A DNA stretch of 64,000 bases from Treponema sp. (GTDB lineage Bacteria > Spirochaetota > Spirochaetia > Treponematales > Treponemataceae). A program made the position numbers and the translations under genes. The notes under the pieces are model-generated. The model saw only the letters and a list, made by a program, of their open reading frames with translations, ran no database searches and was not told the DNA's origin. Shown piece after piece: positions 41,060 to 50,861 of the stretch (the first letter of the stretch is position 1; every line of letters begins with the position of its first letter). Where the stretch lies: contig JAFYWB010000042.1 of NCBI GenBank assembly GCA_017549025.1, positions 16,835 to 80,834 of the forward strand, read 5' to 3'.

Positions 41060-42979
41060 CTATTTATTATCAGCACCTTCACAGAAGGGCTCATAAGCAA
41101 AACCAGACCATGACATTCCCAAGTGGCTGGAGAACTCCAGTGTATTCAAGCGAACACCATGAACAATTACAGACAATACGTTCAAGATCATGTTCAATCC
41201 ATGACCGAACACCAGCAACAGCACTCCGAAGAAGATGATGGCACCGCCCAACATGGGACCAGCCATATCGTTTACTGTGGCAGAAATGGCTCCACCTGCA
41301 AGACCTACGGCCCACAGACGGATGTAGGAAACGATGTCGGAGAATACGTTTACCACGCCTAAAAGCACGGAAACAATGTTCTTGCAGCTTTCCAGAATAG
41401 AGGCTCCAAGACTACCATCGTAATTGGAGAAGATAAAACTCAAGGCAAAACCAACTCCAACAACACCCAACACCATTGTTCCCATGGTAGGAATACCACA
41501 GAAGGTATCCAATTTAACAACCATGTTCAGTACCACGAAGAAGATACCCCACAGCTGAAGCAGGGAACCTAATTCTCCCAAGCACTTTGGTGATTTAATG
41601 TACCGAGCAATACCCTTCAGGTGGGCAATGGAAAGCTGGACAAGAGCCAACATAAAGCAGAAAATCTGAAGATTCTGCTTTACCAATGCCTCGTTCTCTG
41701 GAGAGATGGCGGCATAAGCATTTGAGATAGGTTGCAAAGACAGGCCAGTAAGCCAGCTTGGCAACAAATCGGGGCTTAAACCAAACCAGGTACAGGTAAC
41801 AGCACCCCATGCCATGGTGAAGAATCCTAACAACAACAACAGGTTGTATGCAGGAGGAATCTTCTTCTTTTTTGTCACGGCACCAATATCTGCAAAGACT
41901 GCAGCCAGCACCATCAACAAACCATATCCACCGTCACCAAAGATGATTCCGAAGAAAATACAGAAGAACAACAGGAACCAACCAGAAATATCGTATTCCC
42001 GATATCCAGGTACTGTACCCAAGAAGTCGGATACAGGATAAATCAAGCTAACGAACTTGTTGTTCTTGAGCTTGGTAGGAACCTCATCCTCTTCTGCTGG
42101 GTCAGATACAACTACAGCCCAGTTTTCTTCTTTAGCGGCAGCCTGAACAGCAGCCACATCCTCTACAGGCACGTAACCAGTGAGCCAGCACAATGCCATA
42201 TAAGGACGACCGTCCTCGGTATCCTCTTCCCGTCCCATTCCAGAGAAAAGATTTTCGAATTCGATATCCTTTCCCACAACGGAACAGTACTGCTTGAACA
42301 GCTGTCTATCCAGAGCAGCCTCAGTCAAAGCCTTGTCGATGGATTCAATCTCACCACGCAGGGAAGAAATCTCATCACGCAACTGCTTTGAAGAGGAGCT
42401 GATCATAGGAACAGCATAGGCCTCAGCTGGCATATCAGCAGGACGAGAAGCACAAGCCAAGGTAGATCCAGCTTCACCATACTGAATCAGCAGGAACCGA
42501 ACCAAAGACTTATTCTCGTTTACCACCAAAGTATTGATTGTTTCTGGTATGGACAAATATGCATCACGAGGAATCTCATACAAGGAAAGAATAATTCCCT
42601 TTCCTGCAAGATATTGGAAGCTTTCTGCATCCAAATCTCCCCAGCCTGCAAACCGCTCCAACTCCAAGGTATGGGCGGAAATAATATCCTTACACAGCTT
42701 TTTCCTATCAGCAAGCGCCACTACTTCCTCTGCCTTAGCCAGAACCTTGTCTCGGTCAAAGGTGGCAGTGGAAACAGCCTTTTTAGGCAGCTTGATTTCA
42801 GACAGGATTGCGTAGGCAGTTTCTGCCTTGGAATAGGTATCCTTGAATGCAGCAAGTTCTTCACTGGCACCGCTTACCTTTTCCAAATGCACCACGCCAA
42901 GCCGACGCATTTTCTTAAGGGCTTCCTTACGATGTTCTTCCAACAATACAAAGGAAACCTTTTTCATAGGTACAATCAT
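41060..42979 (-). CDS. ntpI: V-type ATPase I (a-type stator) subunit
   Basis: A 639-residue subunit. The N-terminal cytosolic half (about 1-330) has coiled-coil segments ([20 protein letters not shown]). The C-terminal half has seven to eight membrane helices, including the conserved [19 protein letters not shown] and [19 protein letters not shown], with the stator Arg (in YIRLW) opposite the ring. Its start overlaps the end of subunit D by 4 bp (ATGA). Confidence 0.94.
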   Translation of the reverse strand: MIVPMKKVSFVLLEEHRKEALKKMRRLGVVHLEKVSGASEELAAFKDTYSKAETAYAILSEIKLPKKAVSTATFDRDKVLAKAEEVVALADRKKLCKDIISAHTLELERFAGWGDLDAESFQYLAGKGIILSLYEIPRDAYLSIPETINTLVVNENKSLVRFLLIQYGEAGSTLACASRPADMPAEAYAVPMISSSSKQLRDEISSLRGEIESIDKALTEAALDRQLFKQYCSVVGKDIEFENLFSGMGREEDTEDGRPYMALCWLTGYVPVEDVAAVQAAAKEENWAVVVSDPAEEDEVPTKLKNNKFVSLIYPVSDFLGTVPGYREYDISGWFLLFFCIFFGIIFGDGGYGLLMVLAAVFADIGAVTKKKKIPPAYNLLLLLGFFTMAWGAVTCTWFGLSPDLLPSWLTGLSLQPISNAYAAISPENEALVKQNLQIFCFMLALVQLSIAHLKGIARYIKSPKCLGELGSLLQLWGIFFVVLNMVVKLDTFCGIPTMGTMVLGVVGVGFALSFIFSNYDGSLGASILESCKNIVSVLLGVVNVFSDIVSYIRLWAVGLAGGAISATVNDMAGPMLGGAIIFFGVLLLVFGHGLNMILNVLSVIVHGVRLNTLEFSSHLGMSWSGFAYEPFCEGADNK

Positions 42980-43602
42980 TCAGATACCTCCCTGTCAGCC
43001 TTTTGTGCCACCCGCTCAAGGTTTTTCTTGGAAATCTTACCACGAACAACGGCGGCAACCTGCTGGTCACCCAAGTAGACGGTAATCTTCTTGATATTAG
43101 CTTTTGTTTCAGGAATCTTTACCTTTTCAAAGAGGTTTACACGCTGGGTGGTGGTACGCAACTCAATATTCAGCAATCGTACCTGCTCGTCCAGCACATC
43201 AGCCTCCAAGTCAAGAGAAAGAGCCTGTTCCATTTTATCTGCTGCCAGGTCAATCCACAAAGGGGTGGAATACAGATCGTAGTCTCCACGGGCAAAATCC
43301 GCTCCCTCATACACAGGGATGGTAACACCCGCTATATTTCCTACACCCTTACGGATATTGCTGACAGTAACCATGTCTGGCTTGAAGGCATCAGCCTCGC
43401 CAAAAACAGCAATCCACTTAGTAAATTCAGCTTCCAAAGCCTTTCGACGAGCTCGAACTTCACGAGCTCGCTCATCAATGGTGCGAATTTCCGTTTGTAG
43501 CTGCTGTTTTTTGAGCGTCAAGGTAGGAAGATACCGATTATACATCTTCAAAGCATCTTTCTGGGCCTTCAGCTCATTCTTTGTCAGCTTTATTGTAGCC
43601 AT
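42976..43602 (-). CDS. ntpD: V-type ATPase D subunit (central shaft)
   Basis: A 208-residue coiled-coil protein that rotates inside the A3B3 head. The N-terminus [26 protein letters not shown] and the C-terminal [19 protein letters not shown] are characteristic. It lies between subunits B and I. Confidence 0.93.
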   Translation of the reverse strand: MATIKLTKNELKAQKDALKMYNRYLPTLTLKKQQLQTEIRTIDERAREVRARRKALEAEFTKWIAVFGEADAFKPDMVTVSNIRKGVGNIAGVTIPVYEGADFARGDYDLYSTPLWIDLAADKMEQALSLDLEADVLDEQVRLLNIELRTTTQRVNLFEKVKIPETKANIKKITVYLGDQQVAAVVRGKISKKNLERVAQKADREVSE

Positions 43603-43614
43603 CAGCTAAACCCC

Positions 43615-44910
43615 TTAATTCTTGGGCCAATACTGAGCAATCAGCTCGGACTTCAAGCCCGTTTCCTCACTCTTGAAACAAGCAGCCAAAATGGCCCATC
43701 CCTTGTCCAGGGCACCTTCCAATGGAATATTTACAGAAAGATCCATCATTTCCTTCTCAAACAATTCACCATATTTCAGAAGCTTTTCGTCCCATTCAGA
43801 CATCATAAATCCCATGGATTTCTTTTCCAAGGTGTCTTTGTAGGAGGAATACAGACGAATCATACCGTCCATCAAAGCACGGTGGTCGTCACGAGTCTTG
43901 CCGTTTACGTTCTGCTTCAAGCGAGACAAGGAACCAAAGGGCTCAATACGTCCACCCTTCAGGTAGAACTGACCTTCGGTAATGTATCCGGTGTTGTCAG
44001 GAACTGGGTGAGTAACGTCGTCACCAGGCATGGTGGTTACTGCAAGAATAGTAACAGATCCAGCATCATCAAAGTCTACCGCCTTTTCGTAGCGGCTGGC
44101 CAACTGGCTGTACAAATCTCCTGGATAACCACGGTTTGAAGGAACCTGTTCCTGAGTGATGGCGATTTCCTTCATGGCGTCGGCAAAGTTGGTCATATCG
44201 GTAAGAAGCACCAATACGTCCTTTCCCTGCAGGGCAAACTGCTCTGCAACTGCCAAACTCATGTCAGGAATCTTCAAGCACTCTACGGTGGGGTCAGCAG
44301 CTGTGTGAACGAACATTACTGTTCGGCTCAAAGCTCCACCCTCTTCCAGTGTGTTCTTAAAGTACAGGTAGTCGTCGTACTTAAGACCCATTCCACCAAG
44401 AACGATTACATCAACCTCTGCCTGCATGGCGATACGAGCAAGCAGCTCGTTGTAAGGCTCTCCTGAAATGGAGAAGATTGGAAGCTTCTGGGAAACAACC
44501 AATGTATTGAACATATCGATCATGGGGATACCAGTACGAATCATACGGCGAGCCATAATACGCTTGGAGGGGTTTACAGAAGGACCACCAATCTCTACGG
44601 GATTATCCTTCAAAGAGGGGCCCTTGTCACGAGGCTCTCCAGAACCGTTGAAGATACGTCCCATGAGGTTTTCGGAGAAACAAACCTCCATCTCACGACC
44701 AAGGAAGCGAATCTTGTCTCCAGTGGAAACACCACGACCACCAGCAAAAACCTGCAATGAAACCAAGTCACCGTCAATGCGGTTTACCTCTGCCAAGGAG
44801 GTTCCGAAAGCAGTTTCGATTTCTGCCAGCTCGTTATACTTGATTCCCTCAGCACGAACGGTAATAACGCTACCGCTGATTGATTCAATCTTGCTATAAA
44901 TCTTGTTCAT
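43615..44910 (-). CDS. ntpB: V-type ATPase B subunit
   Basis: Non-catalytic regulatory nucleotide-binding subunit of about 431 residues. Motifs are [18 protein letters not shown] at the start, [47 protein letters not shown] and [19 protein letters not shown]. Walker A is replaced by [12 protein letters not shown] as usual for B subunits. I chose the ATG at 44910, one base after the stop of subunit A; an in-frame ATG at 44922 overlaps subunit A. Confidence 0.93.
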   Translation of the reverse strand: MNKIYSKIESISGSVITVRAEGIKYNELAEIETAFGTSLAEVNRIDGDLVSLQVFAGGRGVSTGDKIRFLGREMEVCFSENLMGRIFNGSGEPRDKGPSLKDNPVEIGGPSVNPSKRIMARRMIRTGIPMIDMFNTLVVSQKLPIFSISGEPYNELLARIAMQAEVDVIVLGGMGLKYDDYLYFKNTLEEGGALSRTVMFVHTAADPTVECLKIPDMSLAVAEQFALQGKDVLVLLTDMTNFADAMKEIAITQEQVPSNRGYPGDLYSQLASRYEKAVDFDDAGSVTILAVTTMPGDDVTHPVPDNTGYITEGQFYLKGGRIEPFGSLSRLKQNVNGKTRDDHRALMDGMIRLYSSYKDTLEKKSMGFMMSEWDEKLLKYGELFEKEMMDLSVNIPLEGALDKGWAILAACFKSEETGLKSELIAQYWPKN

Positions 44911-44911
44911 C

Positions 44912-46681
44912 TTACTCACCATCCTTCAGCAGGGCTGCTACAGCTGGAGTTTCCTTGCCAGACTTGGCGGCATACAATTGGTTGATGTCAGCCTCGTTCT
45001 TCTTGAATTCATCTCCCTGCCAAACACTGTAGTTCCAGTCGATGAACTTCTGGCGCATCTGGTTGAAGTAACCACGAGCCTCATCCTTTGATTCCAGTAC
45101 GAAGTCAGAGCCCAGCACCTTCAGCAAGAGCTTGAACACGTAGGTCTGGCGCTCAACATCGGCAGCGGCATCAACTTCGTCAAAGGAGTTCTGCTGGAGA
45201 TATACAGAGTCAAGGAACTCACTCTTGAGGTACAGGATAAAGTCCTCAAGGCTAGTACCTTCTTCACCAACAACCTTCATCATCTGGCCAACTTCAGCAC
45301 CATGGAAAAGACAACCACGAGCATAGTCTACCCAGTCCTTGCGGATAACGCTCTTGTACTTTGACCAAGAGTCATAGGGGTTGATGGCAGGATACTTACG
45401 AGCATCGGAACGCTCACGGGAAAGTCCGTGGAAGGATCCAACTACCTTCAAGGTAGCCTGAGTTACAGGCTCTTCAAAGTTACCACCAGCAGGAGATACT
45501 GTTCCACCGATGGTTACAGAACCAATGCTTCCGTCGTTCAAGCGAACAATACCTGCACGCTCGTAGAAGGCTGCAATGTAGGACTCCAAGTAGGCAGGGA
45601 AGGCTTCCTCACCAGGGATTTCTTCCAAGCGACCAGACATTTCACGAAGAGCCTGTGCCCAACGGCTGGTGGAGTCTGCCAGCAACAGAACGTGAAGTCC
45701 CATCTGGCGATAATATTCTGCCAAGGTTACACCAGTGTAAACAGAAGCTTCACGGGCAGCAACTGGCATGGATGATGTGTTACAAATAATGATTGTTCGT
45801 TCCATCAAGGAGCGACCAGTTCGGGGGTCGGTAAGTTCGGGGAATTCCTTCAGGATTTCTACAACCTCACCAGCACGCTCTCCACAAGCTGCAACGATTA
45901 CAACGTCTACGTCGGCGTTACGGCTGGTGGTGTGCTGAAGCACAGTCTTTCCTGCACCGAAGGGTCCAGGGATACAGTATGTACCACCCTTTGCAACGGG
46001 GAAGAAGGTGTCGATAAGGCGAACCTTTGTCACCATGGTTTCTTCAGGCTTCATGCGTTCGGCATAGCAGTCTACTGCACGCTTTACAGGCCACTGGAAA
46101 CTCATGGAAACTTCTGTCTCCTCACCCTTTTCGTCGGCGAGAACAGCAACAGCATCCTTCAGCTTATAGTCACCTGCGTCCTTGATGGACTTAACAGTGT
46201 AGGTACCATACATACCGAAGGGCACCATGATCTTGTGGGTAAAGGGACCTTCTGGTACTGAACCAAGAACATCACCACGGCGAACTGTGTCGCCAACCTT
46301 TGCCACAGGAGTAAAGGCCCATACCCGCTCATCGGGAATAGCGTCAAGATAGATTCCTCGCTCCAAGAAGTAACCAGCCTGTTCAGCCAGCTGAGGCAAG
46401 GGGTTCTGAAGACCGTCGAAAACCTGTCCCAAAAGACCAGGTCCCAACTCCACAGACAAAAGTTCACCAGTGAATTCAACTTCATCACCAGTACTGATAC
46501 CCTTTGTCATTTCGTATACCTGAAGCTGGGCCTGTCCGTTACGAATACGGATTACCTCACTCTTCAGTTTTTTTCCTGCAACGTGTACGTAGCCTACCTC
46601 ATTCAAGGAAACAACACCGTCAAAGGCAACGCTGATCATGTTTCCGTTTACGGCTACTACCTTTCCTTTTGTATCCGTCAT
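44912..46681 (-). CDS. ntpA: V-type ATPase A (catalytic) subunit
   Basis: Catalytic subunit of 589 residues with Walker [12 protein letters not shown], the non-homologous insert (about residues 110-200), Walker [23 protein letters not shown] and [16 protein letters not shown]. It hydrolyses or makes ATP in the cytosolic head. Its start overlaps the end of the DUF2764-like gene by 4 bp (ATGA). Confidence 0.95.
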   Translation of the reverse strand: MTDTKGKVVAVNGNMISVAFDGVVSLNEVGYVHVAGKKLKSEVIRIRNGQAQLQVYEMTKGISTGDEVEFTGELLSVELGPGLLGQVFDGLQNPLPQLAEQAGYFLERGIYLDAIPDERVWAFTPVAKVGDTVRRGDVLGSVPEGPFTHKIMVPFGMYGTYTVKSIKDAGDYKLKDAVAVLADEKGEETEVSMSFQWPVKRAVDCYAERMKPEETMVTKVRLIDTFFPVAKGGTYCIPGPFGAGKTVLQHTTSRNADVDVVIVAACGERAGEVVEILKEFPELTDPRTGRSLMERTIIICNTSSMPVAAREASVYTGVTLAEYYRQMGLHVLLLADSTSRWAQALREMSGRLEEIPGEEAFPAYLESYIAAFYERAGIVRLNDGSIGSVTIGGTVSPAGGNFEEPVTQATLKVVGSFHGLSRERSDARKYPAINPYDSWSKYKSVIRKDWVDYARGCLFHGAEVGQMMKVVGEEGTSLEDFILYLKSEFLDSVYLQQNSFDEVDAAADVERQTYVFKLLLKVLGSDFVLESKDEARGYFNQMRQKFIDWNYSVWQGDEFKKNEADINQLYAAKSGKETPAVAALLKDGE

Positions 46682-47223
46682 TTTGATTCTCCAAGTATCT
46701 GGTCATATATCGTTCTATAGGAAGCAGAGCCCGCTTCTTCTGTAAACGACTTCATTCGTTTGGCCAGCTTCAACTTTAAACCGTACATGAACACGGCATC
46801 AGTTGAAAAATGGTCCTCTGGAGCAACCCTATCCATCATGGCCACCCGCACCTCATTCAGGTACTGCTCGGCCTCTAGGGGGCTGTCCATTCCACAAGCT
46901 GTCCGTGCTGCCTGAACAATGTCAGGGGAAGCAGACAGGAAGGGAATCTCCACATCCTTTTTCATCTTGAGAGCCCGGATCTTTGCCAAGGAATACCGCA
47001 GGGTACGCTCATTGTCATACCAGGCATCCAAAAAGGCAGACCCCGTTTTTTTATTTTCACGAGGTGGCTCCAAAGACAAGGAATTCAAAATCCGCATGCT
47101 TTTGGCATCCAGAAATCGGGAGCAGAGATCCAAAAAGTATTCCTCTGTGATTGGCAGCGGTGTTCGCTCACTGGTGGCAGTGATGGAAGGTAGCTGCGAC
47201 ATCAGATAATACCAGCTTGCCAC
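46678..47223 (-). CDS. V-ATPase-associated DUF2764-like protein
   Basis: A 181-residue soluble helical protein (ASWYYLMSQLPSITATSERTPLPITEEYFLDLCSRFL...) located between subunits E and A, where spirochaetal and Bacteroidetes V-ATPase operons carry a DUF2764 gene. No C, F or G subunit gene is recognised in the cluster, so this protein may replace a connecting or stator subunit. The family name is from memory of operon organisation, and the role is inference. It is one base from subunit E and overlaps subunit A. Confidence 0.72.
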   Translation of the reverse strand: MASWYYLMSQLPSITATSERTPLPITEEYFLDLCSRFLDAKSMRILNSLSLEPPRENKKTGSAFLDAWYDNERTLRYSLAKIRALKMKKDVEIPFLSASPDIVQAARTACGMDSPLEAEQYLNEVRVAMMDRVAPEDHFSTDAVFMYGLKLKLAKRMKSFTEEAGSASYRTIYDQILGESK

Positions 47224-47856
47224 TTAGTTGCTTCCTTCCCCTACAGAGGCAGCAGCTTCCTTCATGATAGCTGCAGTTCTGGGATTAAGATATGCCGAGA
47301 AGAGATCCGCAACTGCTTCGGCAGAAAAATCATAGTAGGCAGCGCCATCCTTGGAACCAATGCGGAAGCCAGCAGAAAGACTCTTGTCTGCCTTAAGCTC
47401 CACACCCTTGGCAAGCTCAGCCTTCAAAGCGGCCTGAACAGAGGCTTCCACAGCGGCCAAATCCTTGGCGGGCAACAATACGGAAATGTCCTCAGCGGCA
47501 GTGTTAGCGGCCCATGCTTTTACAGCCTCTGGCACTACAGCCTTAAGGGCATCAGCAGAAAGGGCTCCCTCTGTCTGGGCAGATACAATGGCTGCCAACT
47601 GGGCATTTACTCCATCACGGAAGCTTAAAAGAAGATTCCGTCCAGCCTGGCGGATTGCATCCACACTGGCCTTTTCCATACGGGCTGTTTCGCTCTTGCC
47701 GGTAGCTACAATGTTTGCAGCCTTTGCTTCGGCATCACTAATTATTGCAGCGGCCTTTTTTTCAGCTTCAGCAATAATCGCAGCAGCTGAGCTTTCGGCG
47801 GAAGCAACCCCATCCTTCTTGATCTTGTCGATCAGTTCCTGTAATTGAACGTCCAT
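47224..47856 (-). CDS. ntpE: V-type ATPase E subunit (peripheral stalk)
   Basis: A 210-residue protein with a long N-terminal helix rich in Ala and charged residues (AAAIIAEAEKKAAAIISDAEAKAANIVATGKSETA) that forms the peripheral stalk with the G-like partner, and a globular C-terminus (KSLSAGFRIGSKDGAAYYDFSAEAVADLFSAYL) typical of E/V-type. It is first in the ATPase cluster and starts 58 bp downstream of galM behind GAGAGG. No strong separate promoter is obvious in that gap. Confidence 0.88.
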   Translation of the reverse strand: MDVQLQELIDKIKKDGVASAESSAAAIIAEAEKKAAAIISDAEAKAANIVATGKSETARMEKASVDAIRQAGRNLLLSFRDGVNAQLAAIVSAQTEGALSADALKAVVPEAVKAWAANTAAEDISVLLPAKDLAAVEASVQAALKAELAKGVELKADKSLSAGFRIGSKDGAAYYDFSAEAVADLFSAYLNPRTAAIMKEAAASVGEGSN

Positions 47857-47914
47857 TATGACCTCTCAATAATAATATACATATCATCAAACAGCCCGAA
47901 AGCTGTACAATTTC

Positions 47915-48958
47915 CTACCACTTAAAGCTATAGATTGTAGTAGAGTTAAATGTTTCTCCCGCCTTCAGTACGCAAGAGGGAAAATTTGGTTTGTTTGGGG
48001 AATCAGGATACATCTGGGTTTCCAGACAGAATCCATCACGGCTCTGATAGTTCTTACCAGCCTTGCCTAAATCACCCTTAAGCCAGTTGGCGGTGTAAAG
48101 TTGCACCCCAGGCATATCTGTAGTCACTGTCATGACACGACCAGACACTGGCTCCCTCACTTGGGCAAAGGAAACAAGCTTATCTTTGCTGTGGTCTATG
48201 CAATAACAGTGGTCGTACCCACGGGGCTCCTGCAATTCTGGTGCATTGATATCCTGCCCCAAAGACTTTTCTGTAGTAAAATCAAAGACAGTATTCTCCA
48301 CAGGAAGAATTTCACCTGTGGGAATGCAATTTTTTGCCTCAAGATATTGATTACACTGCAGGGTCAACAAATGGGAGTTAATTGAACCTTTGTTATGGCC
48401 TGCTAAATTGAAGTAGGAATGGTTGGTAAGGTTAAGGATGGTATCTTCATCACATATAGCAGAGTAACCAATTTCCAGATTATTCTTTTTGTCCAAGAAA
48501 TATCTGACACTGACCCGAAGATTTCCAGGCATTCCCTGCTCGCCTGAAGGAGAAGTTCGAGAGAAGATAACACCTGCACCATCTCGGAACTCCAGAATTT
48601 CCACTTCATCCCACAGCAGCTTATCCCAACGAAGAAAACCACCGTGGAGACAATTTTCTCCATCGTTTTTATCCAGCTGATATTCTTTTCCGTTGAGGCT
48701 AAAACAAGCGTTCTCAATACGATTGGCAAAACGGCCAACGATACCACCAAAGGAAGCGTCAGAAAGAATGAGGGAATCTAAGGTGGGAGGAGCTAGGACG
48801 ATATCATCTACAGCTCCAGACTTTGATGGAACAAGAAGACTGGTAATGACACAGCCATAATTAGTTGCTACAAAGGAAACATCCCCGTTAGATACCTTGT
48901 AAAGGGAAACCTTTGAGCCATCTGAGAGTATACCGAATTTCTTCTTCTTCACTTCCAT
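47915..48958 (-). CDS. galM: Aldose 1-epimerase (galactose mutarotase)
   Basis: Interconverts alpha and beta anomers of aldoses. 347 residues. Motifs are GGIVGRFANRIENACFSLNGKEY, CLHGGFLRWDKLLW (with catalytic-region His), LTNHSYFNLAGH (catalytic His) and GFCLETQMYPDSPN (catalytic Glu). It lies directly upstream of the V-ATPase genes on the same strand and may be co-transcribed with them. Its -10 box ends 9 nt before the ATG, so it may be leaderless. Confidence 0.94.
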   Translation of the reverse strand: MEVKKKKFGILSDGSKVSLYKVSNGDVSFVATNYGCVITSLLVPSKSGAVDDIVLAPPTLDSLILSDASFGGIVGRFANRIENACFSLNGKEYQLDKNDGENCLHGGFLRWDKLLWDEVEILEFRDGAGVIFSRTSPSGEQGMPGNLRVSVRYFLDKKNNLEIGYSAICDEDTILNLTNHSYFNLAGHNKGSINSHLLTLQCNQYLEAKNCIPTGEILPVENTVFDFTTEKSLGQDINAPELQEPRGYDHCYCIDHSKDKLVSFAQVREPVSGRVMTVTTDMPGVQLYTANWLKGDLGKAGKNYQSRDGFCLETQMYPDSPNKPNFPSCVLKAGETFNSTTIYSFKW

Positions 48959-48967
48959 AACAATACA

Positions 48968-48995
48968 ATTATACTCTAATTTTGTAATATTTCAA
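48968..48995 (-). promoter_or_regulatory. Promoter of galM, probably leaderless
   Basis: Minus strand: -35 TTGAAA (48990-48995), 16-bp spacer, -10 TATAAT (48968-48973), then 9 nt to the ATG (48956-48958). No Shine-Dalgarno is present. Confidence 0.6.
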
Positions 48996-49083
48996 GATGC
49001 ATACTTGAATTATGTGTTAAATAGTTGCTATTTACTCATAATGTAAAAACAAGCGAAAGTCCTCAAAGCTGGATAGGATTTCT

Positions 49084-49125
49084 AAAAAAAAGGCTGGAGA
49101 TGAAGCTTTACCTCATTTCCAGCCT
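49084..49125 (-). terminator. Terminator of the DEAD-box/ABC-F unit
   Basis: On the minus strand AGGCTGGA (complement of 49118-49125) pairs with TCCAGCCT (complement of 49091-49098), with further pairing inside, then a run of T. Confidence 0.85.
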
Positions 49126-49134
49126 ACTTCTATT

Positions 49135-49224
49135 CTAAAATCGAACTTTCTTGCGGGCAAGTCGTACCCTAGAATCGTACCTTCTTGCGGGCAAATTGAA
49201 CCCTAGAATCGTACCTTCTTGCCC
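49135..49224 (-). repeat. Three tandem 34-bp copies of the ABC-F gene end
   Basis: CTAGAATCGTACCTTCTTGC recurs at 49203 (in the gene), at 49169 (identical over 20 bases) and at 49135 (four changes), with an exact 34-bp period. On the minus strand each copy reads ...AAG-AAG/AAA-GT-CGATT-TAG, i.e. KKVRF followed by the stop codon. Copies 49135 and 49169 lie after the real stop at 49203. Confidence 0.9.
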
Positions 49225-50840
49225 ATGCCCCGATACATCTCGTCTCGCAGGCTCTTTACCTGCTCGTCCTTCAGATAGTCGTCAAAGCCCATCATGCGGT
49301 CAATAACTCCGTTGGGAGTAATTTCTATCATGCGGTTGGCGATGGATGAGATGAACTCATGGTCATGGCTGTTGAACAATACCACACCAGGGAAATTCAT
49401 CAAGGCTTCGTTCAAGCTAGTAATGGCTTCCAAGTCCAAGTGGTTGGTGGGCTCATCAAGAATTAGACAGTTGGCACCGCTGAGCATCAGCTTGGAAAGC
49501 ATACAACGAACCTTCTCTCCTCCAGAAAGCACCTTTACTGGCTTGAGGGATTCATCACCACTAAAAAGCATTCGTCCCAAGAAGCCTCGTACATAGGCAT
49601 CATCCTGCTCAGGAGAATACTGACGAAGCCACTCAGTGATGTTGGCATCGGTGTCGAAGTAAGCGGCATTGTCCAGCCCCAAGTAGGTGTGGCTAATGGT
49701 CTGTCCCCAGTAATAGTCGCCAGAATCGGCCTTTACATTGCCAGTGATAATATCAAAGAAGGCTGACTTGGACTTGTGCTCGATTCCTACAAAGGCAATC
49801 TTGTCTCCACGGTTTACGGTAAGGGAAAAATCCTTCAAAAGCTGAAGTCCCTCGGAGGTGTAGTTCAACTTTTCTACCCGCAACACGTTATTTCCGATGT
49901 CCCGATCTGGCTTAAAGTTTACGTAGGGGAACTTACGGCTAGTAACGGGCAATTCCTCCAGAGCCAGCTTGTCGTAAATCTTTTTACGGCTAGTGGCCTG
50001 ACGGCTTTTTGCAGCATTGGAAGCAAAGCGAAGGATGAATTCCTTCAAATCCTTCATCTTTTCTTCACGCTTCTTAGCCTGATCCTTTGCCTGGCGCTGC
50101 ATAATCTGGCTCATCTGGTACCAGAAGTCGTAGTTTCCGCTGAAAAGGGAGATTTTTCCGTAGTCAATATCGCAGATGTAAGTACAGACTGAGTTCAAAA
50201 AGTGACGGTCGTGGCTTACGACGATAACGGTGTTGGGGAAGTCCATGAGGAAATCCTCCAGCCAGCTGATGGATTCTAGATCAAGACCGTTGGTGGGCTC
50301 GTCCAACAAGAGGATGTCAGGCTCACCGAAGATGGCCTGAGCCAGCAAAACACGAACCTTGCGGCTTTCGTCCAGCTCATTCATCATGCGGTCGTGATAT
50401 TCTTCCTCCAAGCCAAGGCCAGAAAGCATCTGTTCAATCTGGTTTTCTGCCTCCCAGCCTCCCAGCTCACTGTACTCACCTTCTAGCTCACTAGCCCGAA
50501 TACCATCTTCCTCGGTGAAATCTTCCTTGGCGTAGATAGCTTCTCTGTCCTTATGACACTGGTACAGCTTGGGGTGGCCCATCATAACGGTGTCTTTTAC
50601 AGAGAACTCGTCATAGGCAAAGTGATCCTGCTTCAAAACGGCCATTCGCTCACCAGGAGTGATGATAATCTGACCAGAATCATGCTCCAGCTCACCAGAA
50701 AGCACCTTCAAAAAGGTGGATTTTCCCGCTCCATTGGCACCGATAATACCGTAGCAGTTACCGGGGGTGAATTTGAGATTTACGTCTTTAAAAAGTGGTC
50801 TGTCTCCAAACTTGAGACTTACGTCGCTTACTGTTACCAT
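49203..50840 (-). CDS. ABC-F family ATPase (ribosome-associated)
   Basis: A 545-residue soluble protein with two ABC cassettes and no membrane part. Cassette 1 has Walker A IGANGAGKSTFL, signature LDESRKVRVLLAQAIF and LLLDEPTNGLDLESI. The interdomain linker is basic (QAKKREEKMKDLKEFI). Cassette 2 has GIEHKSKSAFF in place of a canonical Walker A (degenerate), signature LSGGEKVRCMLSKLML and LILDEPTNHLDLEAI. ABC-F proteins act on the ribosomal E-site. The loss of GxGKS in cassette 2 is notable. It is 21 bp downstream of the DEAD-box gene. The C-terminus GKKVRF is repeated downstream. Confidence 0.9.
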   Translation of the reverse strand: MVTVSDVSLKFGDRPLFKDVNLKFTPGNCYGIIGANGAGKSTFLKVLSGELEHDSGQIIITPGERMAVLKQDHFAYDEFSVKDTVMMGHPKLYQCHKDREAIYAKEDFTEEDGIRASELEGEYSELGGWEAENQIEQMLSGLGLEEEYHDRMMNELDESRKVRVLLAQAIFGEPDILLLDEPTNGLDLESISWLEDFLMDFPNTVIVVSHDRHFLNSVCTYICDIDYGKISLFSGNYDFWYQMSQIMQRQAKDQAKKREEKMKDLKEFILRFASNAAKSRQATSRKKIYDKLALEELPVTSRKFPYVNFKPDRDIGNNVLRVEKLNYTSEGLQLLKDFSLTVNRGDKIAFVGIEHKSKSAFFDIITGNVKADSGDYYWGQTISHTYLGLDNAAYFDTDANITEWLRQYSPEQDDAYVRGFLGRMLFSGDESLKPVKVLSGGEKVRCMLSKLMLSGANCLILDEPTNHLDLEAITSLNEALMNFPGVVLFNSHDHEFISSIANRMIEITPNGVIDRMMGFDDYLKDEQVKSLRDEMYRGMGKKVRF

Positions 50841-50861
50841 ATCTCGTTATTCCTTATAAAA

